NCBI RefSeq assembly: GCF_009689005.1
Contig: NZ_AP021879.1
Coordinates: 4,464,001-4,528,000, forward strand
Direction: 5' to 3'
DNA: 64,000 nucleotides
Source of the DNA: Desulfosarcina ovata subsp. ovata
Lineage (GTDB): Bacteria > Desulfobacterota > Desulfobacteria > Desulfobacterales > Desulfosarcinaceae
Positions 34,241 through 41,603 of the stretch are shown piece by piece. Every line of letters starts with the position of its first letter. Positions within the stretch are counted from its first letter, which is position 1. Position numbers and translations under genes: made by a program. The notes under the pieces are model-generated. The model did no database searches. It was not told the origin of the DNA and was given only the letters and a program-made list of their open reading frames with translations.

Positions 34241-34275
34241 TTTCCACACGTCATCCCCCATTTTCTGGCAAACGG

Positions 34276-34929
34276 TCAGCTCAGCGCTGCACAGATTGCC
34301 GCTGCTGCTGATTCGACAGACAGCGTCGCGGTGTTGAGAATCATGTCGTAATTGACCGGATCACTGATGTCACTGTGGAAGTACTTGCGCACAAAGGCCC
34401 GACGATCGGATTCGGTCCGCAGCACCCGGCGTCTGGCATCATCTTTTGACACCCCGTGGGTTTCGGCGACCCGACTGACGCGGTTTTCCAGGGGGGCGAT
34501 GATGCGCGTCCGGAAACGGGCTTCCGGAGGCAGGATAAAGTTGGCGCCGCGCCCCACGATAATGGCCCTGCCGTGCCGGCCGATGGCGCTGATTACCCGC
34601 ATCAGCACGCGGGAAACCTCGTCCGGCCAGAGGTGCCGGTCACTGATGGCTGCCGAGACCCAGTCTTCGATCATGGAGACCCCCCTTTCGTCCAGGGTTT
34701 GAATCACCCGGGTCGTGGTGTCGGCATTGTCGGCCATGGCATTAATGACCTGCTGATCAAAAAGATCCAGGCCAAGCCGGTCGGCCACCGCCCGGGCCAC
34801 CAGTTTTCCACCGCTTCCCGGTTCCCTGGAGAGGGTGATCACGGGCAATGGCTTTGTTTCTTTTTCTTCTTTCCTGGAAATTTCCCAGCGCCGGACATGC
34901 TCTTCGATCATCTGATGAATGGCTTTCAT
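34276..34929 (-). CDS. Cytidylate kinase-like family protein
   Basis: 217 residues. The P-loop is SREPGSGGKLVARAVADRLGLDLFD, as in the Cytidylate_kin_2 family (SREyGSGG). Other landmarks: GRGANFIL, RTRIIAPLENRVSRVAETHGVSKDDARRRV (a lid-like Arg-rich region) and YDMILNTATLSVESAAAAI. Classical CMP kinase is larger and different in its NMP-binding insert; the natural substrate of this family is unknown. Convergent with the EamA gene. Confidence 0.85.
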   Translation of the reverse strand: MKAIHQMIEEHVRRWEISRKEEKETKPLPVITLSREPGSGGKLVARAVADRLGLDLFDQQVINAMADNADTTTRVIQTLDERGVSMIEDWVSAAISDRHLWPDEVSRVLMRVISAIGRHGRAIIVGRGANFILPPEARFRTRIIAPLENRVSRVAETHGVSKDDARRRVLRTESDRRAFVRKYFHSDISDPVNYDMILNTATLSVESAAAAICAALS

Positions 34930-35229
34930 GGCGTCTCCTTCCGGTTATGGGTTGACGCATCAACGCTCAAGACGACCCGATGGTTGGGGCGTTTCGGATG
35001 CCGCATGGAAGGAGATCGGTAAAGGTCAACAAAGTTGCGATGGCACATTCATCAAATATGCGGAAGGCCAGGGAAAAGGGAGCCTCAGCGTTGGGGTGGC
35101 GCCTGTACTCAATTGCCGCAAGGTCATCGGGCAAAATGCCTGCCATTGAGAAAAGTCTATTCAACAATGGCAGGGGTGTCAAGCCGTCAATTGATGGGGA
35201 CGTCGGATGCAGTCGTTGATAATTGGCTA
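34930..35229. other. Region with antiparallel open frames, coding strand undecided
   Basis: A 300-base stretch before palindrome P4. On the plus strand a 79-codon frame (34980-35219) and on the minus strand a frame ending at 34967 are both open. The minus frame contains ILPDDLAAIEYRRHPNAE and ends IRNAPTIGSS. I cannot tell which strand, if any, is translated. No tRNA or known riboswitch is seen. Confidence 0.35.
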
Positions 35230-35390
35230 AGGTTGCCGGAAATAAATAATTCCTCCATCCTGCTGGTCTTTGTGCCCGTCTACCGCGTTGCCGGCACCGG
35301 CACATATTCCCCGATATGCACCGGTGCCGGCGCCTTGTAGACGACCCCAAATCCGGCGCGATCTGGGGAATTATTTATTTCCGGCAACCT
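35230..35390. repeat. Intergenic palindromic element P4
   Basis: Perfect 24-base arms (35230-35253 and 35367-35390) that begin AGGTTGCCGGAAATAAAT. The interior forms further nested stems (GTCTAC/GTAGAC; GCCGGCACCGG/CCGGTGCCGGC around CACATA and ATATGCA). It shares CCGTCT, CCGCGTTGC, GCGCCTTG and CCGGCGC with P5. The right arm lies over the last codons and stop of the alpha/beta hydrolase gene. Confidence 0.85.
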
Positions 35391-35994
35391 GAATTGACTC
35401 GGAAAGGGTTGCTGCCAAGTCATCCAGGAATCCGAAGAAGAAATGATCGGCGCCTTGGATGATCGTAAACCGGGCATGGCGATTCCATTCGTCAATCATT
35501 GGTTGAATCAGGTGTGGTGGGGCGATTTCATCCTCGCTGCCGGTAACCACGGCGGAGAGGGCCGGCAGGCGGATTTGCGATTTGAATTCCATGAAGGCCA
35601 CCGGTGGGGAAACCATCGTCAGTTGCCGCACCGATAGTCGATCCTGCAGGGCCATGGCGTTGACCCAGGTTCCAAACGAATATCCAGAAAGGTGAATTTC
35701 GTCAAATCCCTGATCCCTCAGAAAATCGACTGCCGCCACCACATCGTCTTGCTCTCCGAGACCTTCATCATATGTACCGGTGCTCTTGCCGGTTCCCCGG
35801 AAATTAAAGCGCAACGTACCAAAGCCGTGTTTTTGATAGGCGGCAACGATGGCTTCGACCACGGGATTGAACATGTCACCACCATAAAGGGGGTGGGGAT
35901 GGGTTACCGCAACGGCACGCGGCGAGCGGTTGGGGCAGTACAATCCATCCATCTCCAGTTCGCCGGATGGAAAGCGAATTCTATCTTCTTGCAT
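35371..35994 (-). CDS. Alpha/beta hydrolase (dienelactone hydrolase-like/serine aminopeptidase type)
   Basis: 207 residues. The oxyanion region is THPHPLYGGDMFNPVV, then RFNFRGTGKSTGTYDEG; the nucleophile elbow is SGYSFGTWVNA (Ser), the acid is in VVTGSEDEIAPP, and the His in QGADHFFFG. This is the COG2945-type family of small predicted esterases. It is the last gene of the prkA2 side of the stress operon, 26 bases after it. Its C-terminal VAGNK and stop are encoded inside the right arm of palindrome P4. Confidence 0.83.
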   Translation of the reverse strand: MQEDRIRFPSGELEMDGLYCPNRSPRAVAVTHPHPLYGGDMFNPVVEAIVAAYQKHGFGTLRFNFRGTGKSTGTYDEGLGEQDDVVAAVDFLRDQGFDEIHLSGYSFGTWVNAMALQDRLSVRQLTMVSPPVAFMEFKSQIRLPALSAVVTGSEDEIAPPHLIQPMIDEWNRHARFTIIQGADHFFFGFLDDLAATLSESIQVAGNK

Positions 35995-36020
35995 GCGGTT
36001 TCACCTGTTGTCATCATCCA

Positions 36021-38312
36021 TTACGGTTTCGTGAATTTTCGGGCCAGATCGTTGTCGATGACGTACATGCAGATCGCCTTGGCACCATGCTCGGTGTAGC
36101 GGTAGCGCTTCATCAGGTTATCGATGACAAAGGTGACATCGTCGCGGATTTTTTGATCGTAGGTTTTGAAATCCTCTTCGGCGTAATCTTTGATTGCCCG
36201 CCTGAAATTTTCATTTTCCAGGAAGGGGTCGAGCACTTTCTCCTTAAGATTGTACTCGTAACGATCTTTTAATGACTGGAACAGGCGGGTCTCGGTGGGG
36301 GGAGTGCCCGCCACCATGATCTCCTGGGTCAGGGTGCGTGACGTATACTCTTTCTGGGTCTCTTTACGAAAGCCCAAAAGCTTGGCCTTTTCCGTCTTTT
36401 CGCCCAACAGGCGGCGCTCGAATCCATCGAACAGGTCATCGGTCACGTGAACCGTTTCACCGGTGTAATTGCAGGTTTCGACGGCGCCCGGTTCGAAATT
36501 GACCGCGAACATATAGTGCAGGATTTCCCGATGGATCTGTTCTTCGTTATAGTAGTAAAGGGATTCTTTAACTTCCTGAAGAATTGAATAATCATACAGC
36601 TGCAACAGCGAATCGAGAAAACCGTCCGGGATGGAGGCTTTCAGTTCCTTCTGGGCATGGAAAAACTTACACAGCATGGACATGTCGATCAGTTCGCCGG
36701 ATTTGGCGTAGGTGGTGAAGAAGGAGTTAAAGATTTTGATCGAATCCCGACCGGAAATCCCCTGCCGACCTTCATTTTCGGACTCGCTGATGATCCGCCG
36801 GCGACGTTTTGCGGTCAGTGCCTTGCGATCCTCCTCCGACAGCCATTCCGGGATGTGGCCGGTGTAGATCTCCATTTTGAGCAATTGGAGATTCTTGTCG
36901 CAATTGCGGTTGTATTTGGCCGGTTCCCTGATCCAGTCCAGCATGGCTTCGGAGCGTAGGCTCAGCCGTGAGGAGATGATCACCCGGGCAAAGTTGTGCA
37001 GAACGCGGGGCAGAAAGCTGTCATCGATACGCGTGCCGAAAATATTCCGGTAAATTTCGACTTCCGTATTCAGATCCAGTACATAGGGAATGTTGATATA
37101 GACGATGCGATCGGAAAAGGATTGGAAATCCTTGATGTTTTTCTTGTCCTCAGGATTCATCAGAGCCAGAAAGAGCGAACTGACGTTCTCTTCGATGTCT
37201 TCGACCTTGTGCAGTCCTTCGCTGATGATGTTGTGAAGCTCGATCAAGCGTTCAATGTTATGGGATTTGATGTCCATCAGGGCATAGATGCCGTTGTTGG
37301 TTTTGGCGTATTGCGAGTAGATATAGCGTACCTGGTTGCTGTCCGAGAAGAGTCGATTGATCATCCGTTGAAGGTATTCGTTGGAGAGAATGATCTCCTT
37401 GACCGGCCGATCCCCCGGAGAGAAAACGCTGATCCCTTTCCCCAGCCGGCGATTGAAGGTGTACGGCACGGCATGAATCATCTCGAACACCTTGGCCGTG
37501 CTTTTCAGGCGGGCGTAAAGGGCGTCGTACAGGGATCCGCAGATGGTACAGGGAACCTCGTGAAAAATCCACTCAAAAGCCTTATCGGTGAACAGCGTGT
37601 ATTTGAATTCATTGTTCTCGAAAAGCTCGTCGAGAAATTGCCGGCGCTGAGATTTGGGGATCAGCAGCAACGGGTTGTCATGGCAGGGGCAGGGGACTTC
37701 CACATAGTCGCCGTCCGTATCATGGACGGCCATGGAACGGATGGTATCAAATTGGCGTTGATCGGGGTTTTGCTGCATCCGGAAAAGACTTTCCAGAATC
37801 GATGCGGTTTCGTTGTGTCCCTCACCACGCATCAATTGCCGGCGGTCCAGGCGCCAGACCGTTTCATAGCGGGTACCGGCTCCGGTATTGGCATATTCCT
37901 CAAAGCGTTTCAGAAGATTGTTTAAAAAGGTGCTTTTGCCGCAGCCGTGAGGGCCATCGAAAATATAGATTTTATTCTGCTGGGCGCCGCTGCGCAATGC
38001 CTCGACGTGGTTGACCAGCCGGTTGGCAAACAGCCGGTCGGCGAAAAAAGGGTGGTCGGCATCCTCGACCAGCAATTGGCTGCAATCATAACTGACATAC
38101 TGGATCGATTCCGGATCGTTGGGATATTCGTCATGTCCTTCCCCAACGTATTCCTTGAACAGGTCGTGGAACACCTGGAACACGTTCCGGATCGTGCCGG
38201 TGGGATTATCCAGGACCTCCTGGAGAAACGCCTCGAAAGGAATCGGCTTGCGATGATTCGATCCGTGCTCGCCGATATCGATTTGCTGCATGGCTTTTTT
38301 GATATTGTCCAT
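36021..38312 (-). CDS. Second PrkA-family AAA protein (PrkA-like serine kinase/ATPase)
   Basis: 763 residues. PrkA-type AAA domain with Walker A GPHGCGKS at residues 120-127. Unlike ordinary PrkA it carries a Cys/His insertion (CPCH at 208-211 and CTIC at 255-258), which could bind zinc. SFSDRIVYINIPYVLDLNTEVEIYRNIFG follows the PrkA pattern of the region after the AAA core. The C-terminal 250 residues match the PrkA kinase-like region only loosely. It follows spoVR by 16 bases, so it is read with prkA, yeaH and spoVR. It probably works with or regulates the first PrkA; whether it is a kinase or an AAA protease-like machine is not known. Confidence 0.82.
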   Translation of the reverse strand: MDNIKKAMQQIDIGEHGSNHRKPIPFEAFLQEVLDNPTGTIRNVFQVFHDLFKEYVGEGHDEYPNDPESIQYVSYDCSQLLVEDADHPFFADRLFANRLVNHVEALRSGAQQNKIYIFDGPHGCGKSTFLNNLLKRFEEYANTGAGTRYETVWRLDRRQLMRGEGHNETASILESLFRMQQNPDQRQFDTIRSMAVHDTDGDYVEVPCPCHDNPLLLIPKSQRRQFLDELFENNEFKYTLFTDKAFEWIFHEVPCTICGSLYDALYARLKSTAKVFEMIHAVPYTFNRRLGKGISVFSPGDRPVKEIILSNEYLQRMINRLFSDSNQVRYIYSQYAKTNNGIYALMDIKSHNIERLIELHNIISEGLHKVEDIEENVSSLFLALMNPEDKKNIKDFQSFSDRIVYINIPYVLDLNTEVEIYRNIFGTRIDDSFLPRVLHNFARVIISSRLSLRSEAMLDWIREPAKYNRNCDKNLQLLKMEIYTGHIPEWLSEEDRKALTAKRRRRIISESENEGRQGISGRDSIKIFNSFFTTYAKSGELIDMSMLCKFFHAQKELKASIPDGFLDSLLQLYDYSILQEVKESLYYYNEEQIHREILHYMFAVNFEPGAVETCNYTGETVHVTDDLFDGFERRLLGEKTEKAKLLGFRKETQKEYTSRTLTQEIMVAGTPPTETRLFQSLKDRYEYNLKEKVLDPFLENENFRRAIKDYAEEDFKTYDQKIRDDVTFVIDNLMKRYRYTEHGAKAICMYVIDNDLARKFTKP

Positions 38313-38328
38313 GTGCTGCCTTATACCG

Positions 38329-39990
38329 TCAGAGTATATTTTTACTGAGCTTGCGCTCCTTCATCGTGTAGAGGACCCGCCGCCATTTCAGTTTTCGCGG
38401 TTTGGGCGCGTCGCTTTTTGCGGCCAACCCCGGAATGGCCGGCATCCGCTGGGTACTGGGCGAGGCCATCACTTCGGTGGTTTCCAACTGTACCGGCCCG
38501 CCCCACAGGTACTCGATACCCAGCATGGTATTGGGGATGTAATCGGCCAAAAGCGGCTTGCCCTCAAAGTGGTGAATCAGGTAAAGGGCATTCTCTTTGG
38601 TTTTCTTCAGATCCACTTCGATATGGGGCGGATGGTAAAGAGAGGCCATCAGCATTTCCCGATAGTCTTCGACACGGCGGCTTTTAACGTAATACTCCCA
38701 AACCATCTTCTGCTTATTCAATCGTTTGCCGGCCACAAACAGATTGTTTTTGTTGATGAAATCCTGGTCAACAAAATTATGGATAAAAGTAAAATCGGAA
38801 AAGTTTTCACGGACCTTGAAGATGAAATCCTTTCCCTGACCGGACTGAATATCGAAATCCTTGCGTGCTTTGGCATCCCGGGTCCGCTGGAAGGCCCAGG
38901 AGATTTTCCCTTTTTCGGCCATCTCCTCCAGAAAATAGAACAGGCGCATGCCCAGTGCGTAAGGGTTGAGCCCCACCCGGGGCATGGCCGTGACACCCGC
39001 GTTGACCCGGGCAAAATCGACTTCGTGCCCTTTGATGCGATCATCGCTGAGATACAATGTCTCATGCCAGTATGAGGCCCATCCCTCATTCATGATTTTG
39101 GTGCGGATCTGGGGCTGGAAAAACAGGCCGGTTTTGCGAATGACCTGCATGACCATCAGCATCCACTGATTTTCTTCCCGGCGCAGCATTTTGGAATTTT
39201 CCATGATGAACTGGAGCAGATCCTTTGGTTTTTGGGGCTTCTCTTCCTGATGTTTTTTAAAAAGGCTACCGAATTCAGGATGGCGCCGGTCGATCCGGGC
39301 GAAAAAATTCTGTTCGCCGAGAGCGGGATCTTCTTTTACGCTAACATTGTAACGTTCCAGTTCCTTGATGTATTTGCTGATGTTGGCTTTGGCAACGTCC
39401 TGGAGGTAGATGTCAAAGTAATAGTCCACCTTGGCCGAGATGCTCGCATCCGGTGTATGGAAAATACCTGACAACAGGCTGTGGTATCCCACCAAGTTGT
39501 CGATACCGCGGGTGAATTCGATCACATAGTCCACCCAGCGGCCCCGTTCCGCCCGTAGCTTGGCAATGGCCCTTTTATCGGAAAGAGCCTCACCATTAAA
39601 ATCGTAATCCCAGGTATGACGGAAGAAGAGGTTGTTCTGGAAAAAATCGATATGCGCCAGCACGTGATAAAAGATCATCACGTTCAACCAGTCCGGGTTG
39701 TTGTCGTTGTAAAAGGAGATCGCCGGACGGGTATTGATCACCGTTTCATATGGATTGCCCGGATAGAGTTCGTACTTGCCTTTTTCCTTGAGCACCTCCA
39801 CATCGTGAACCCAGTAGTCGTAAAGGGTCGGGATCATCACCTTGGGGGAGAGTTCGATCAGGTCCCGGTTGGTGACGATATATTCAAGGCTTTCATCTTC
39901 AAAACGCAAGCCGGCATCCCGCGCCCTTTCCTTGCAGCCTTCCATAATTGTTTTCGTATGCTGATCGATCAATTCCATGGATTTGACCAT
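38329..39990 (-). CDS. spoVR: SpoVR family protein
   Basis: 553 residues, near the family's usual 500. Landmarks: PTLYDYWVHDVEVLKEKGKYELYPGNPYETVINTRP, MIFYHVLAHIDFFQNNLFFRHTWDYD, NEGWASYWHETLYLSD, ARVNAGVTAMPRVGLNPYALGMRLF. The HExxH-like NEGWASYWHE segment is conserved in the family. SpoVR (YcgB in E. coli) acts in spore cortex formation in Bacillus and in stationary phase or starvation elsewhere, by an unknown mechanism. It lies 13 bases after the DUF444 gene and 16 bases before prkA2. Confidence 0.93.
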   Translation of the reverse strand: MVKSMELIDQHTKTIMEGCKERARDAGLRFEDESLEYIVTNRDLIELSPKVMIPTLYDYWVHDVEVLKEKGKYELYPGNPYETVINTRPAISFYNDNNPDWLNVMIFYHVLAHIDFFQNNLFFRHTWDYDFNGEALSDKRAIAKLRAERGRWVDYVIEFTRGIDNLVGYHSLLSGIFHTPDASISAKVDYYFDIYLQDVAKANISKYIKELERYNVSVKEDPALGEQNFFARIDRRHPEFGSLFKKHQEEKPQKPKDLLQFIMENSKMLRREENQWMLMVMQVIRKTGLFFQPQIRTKIMNEGWASYWHETLYLSDDRIKGHEVDFARVNAGVTAMPRVGLNPYALGMRLFYFLEEMAEKGKISWAFQRTRDAKARKDFDIQSGQGKDFIFKVRENFSDFTFIHNFVDQDFINKNNLFVAGKRLNKQKMVWEYYVKSRRVEDYREMLMASLYHPPHIEVDLKKTKENALYLIHHFEGKPLLADYIPNTMLGIEYLWGGPVQLETTEVMASPSTQRMPAIPGLAAKSDAPKPRKLKWRRVLYTMKERKLSKNIL

Positions 39991-40003
39991 TTCCGCTGCG
40001 GGA

Positions 40004-41398
40004 TCAGGAAATCAGCTTCTTGATCCCTTCGATGAGCCTGGGTTCGTCGGCGCTTTCGTTGAGCACGTCCAGGCGGATGAGTTTGGGGAATTTTTCCAAC
40101 ACGCCCGATTTTTTCAGGTAGCGTTCCACTTCGGTGTTGTTTTTGGAACTGCTGGTATGCTCGGCAATGGTGATGCCGATCCGGCTGGCATAGCCAAACA
40201 TCTCTTTCAGGGCCGGAATGGCCTTTTTGCCTTCGGTGTCCCAGTCATCGCCGTCGGTCCCGTGAAAGACGTAAATGTTGTAATCCGCAGCCAGGTTTTC
40301 TTCCTTGACGATCCGGTTGACCATTTCATAGGCCGAGAACACCTGGGTTCCACCGGCCACCTTGGAGTTGTAATAGGTGTAAAAGTCCTCCACCTCTTTG
40401 GCTTCGGTGTCATGCAGAATGAACCGGGATTCCACCTGATGGGCATACTGGTAGAGCAGCCAGCTGTAGATGAGTACATGCTGGGTGACCACCAGCTCGG
40501 TGGCTTTTCCGGCCATGGATCCGGAATAGTCACGTACGAAAAAAACCACGGCCTGGGATTCGAAATCCTTCTCCTTGGAGAGGATGCGGTAGATTTTATC
40601 CTTCGGCGATATGATGAAACGGGACGGGTCGATGGCGTCCATATCGGGAATATTGCCCAAATGAATGTTCGTTTCGACGATCTCGCGCAGGGTGGCCTTT
40701 TTATCCAGAACCTGGCCGAAACCGCGATTGCGGTCGGTCATGTCGTAGGTGTAGCGGGTCAGGGATCGTTTTTTGCCCTTGTCCTGGAGATTGGGCAGTT
40801 CAAACTGCTCAGTGAGGATTCTGCCCAGGTCGTAAGCCGAGGACTCCATTTCATGTTGGCCGCCTTCACCTTCTCCCGGTCCGCCGGCTCCGGCCTGGTC
40901 CGGGTCCCGTACCGGCTGTTCGCCGATCACCTCGCCCTCTTCGCCGTCACCACTGCCGCCCTGGCCTTCACCCTCTTCCTGTTCGGTAAAGCGGGGGTCA
41001 TGGATAAACTTCTCTTCGACGGTTGTGGGAACCACGACGACCTTGCCCTTGCCCGCCTTGCCGGGCTTGATCATTTTGCCCACTCGAATCTTGCGGGGGA
41101 AACCGTCTTTTTCCCGCTGGCGGTCTTTTTCGAGAAGCTCGTCAATGGAGCGGATGTGGCTGATGTAGCCGCTTTTGGGCTGGGCGAGGGCCTGCAGGAC
41201 CATCAGATCGTGATAATCGTACAGATCCAGCAATCGGAACTCGCCTGCATCCGTGGTGACCACGGCCAGGTTGCCTCTGATCACCGGTATTGCATGAGTC
41301 AGATCGCCGTCCAGTTCACGGGCGAATTTCTCTTCCTGTTCCGGTGTCAGGCCGGCCTTTTTCAGGTCATTGAATAATTTTTCAAGTTTTTGGTGCAT
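40004..41398 (-). CDS. yeaH: DUF444/YeaH family protein with a von Willebrand A domain
   Basis: 464 residues from ATG 41398, preceded by GGTGAG; a GTG at 41410 is possible. The N-terminal region carries an acidic Gly-rich linker (EEGEGQGGSGDGEEGEV). The vWA metal site is VFFVRDYSGSMAGKATELV (DxSxS), and the later Asp is in VFHGTDGDDWD. E. coli YeaH is cotranscribed with the kinase YeaG (PrkA) and acts with it in adaptation to prolonged nitrogen starvation. Here prkA is 205 bases upstream, with palindrome P5 between them, and spoVR follows. Confidence 0.93.
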   Translation of the reverse strand: MHQKLEKLFNDLKKAGLTPEQEEKFARELDGDLTHAIPVIRGNLAVVTTDAGEFRLLDLYDYHDLMVLQALAQPKSGYISHIRSIDELLEKDRQREKDGFPRKIRVGKMIKPGKAGKGKVVVVPTTVEEKFIHDPRFTEQEEGEGQGGSGDGEEGEVIGEQPVRDPDQAGAGGPGEGEGGQHEMESSAYDLGRILTEQFELPNLQDKGKKRSLTRYTYDMTDRNRGFGQVLDKKATLREIVETNIHLGNIPDMDAIDPSRFIISPKDKIYRILSKEKDFESQAVVFFVRDYSGSMAGKATELVVTQHVLIYSWLLYQYAHQVESRFILHDTEAKEVEDFYTYYNSKVAGGTQVFSAYEMVNRIVKEENLAADYNIYVFHGTDGDDWDTEGKKAIPALKEMFGYASRIGITIAEHTSSSKNNTEVERYLKKSGVLEKFPKLIRLDVLNESADEPRLIEGIKKLIS

Positions 41399-41422
41399 CG
41401 GTCGTCTCACCCGTGGTTGCTA

Positions 41423-41582
41423 AGGATCGGGGCTTTTATTAATTGAACAGAATTTCTTGTTCTTCCGCCCGTCTTCCGCGTTGCATCATCGGCCACATAC
41501 TCCAGTATGCAACCGTTGATGCGCCTTGAAGACGAACACAAGCCCGGCGCAATTACGTCCAATTAATTTCATCCCCGATCCT
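41423..41582. repeat. Intergenic palindromic element P5
   Basis: Arms AGGATCGGGG (41423-41432) and CCCCGATCCT (41573-41582), followed inward by ATTAATTG/CAATTAAT. The core aligns with P4 (CCGTCT, CCGCGTTGC, ACATACTCC, TATGCAA, GCGCCTTG, AGACGA, CCGGCGC) but its arms differ. It lies between prkA and yeaH and could reduce expression of the downstream genes relative to prkA. Confidence 0.8.
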
Positions 41583-41603
41583 AAATGAGGAATTGAACCG
41601 GGT

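Noticed and set aside
39977..41377. Plus-strand open frame of 466 codons
   Set aside because: Antisense to the DUF444 gene; low-complexity translation.
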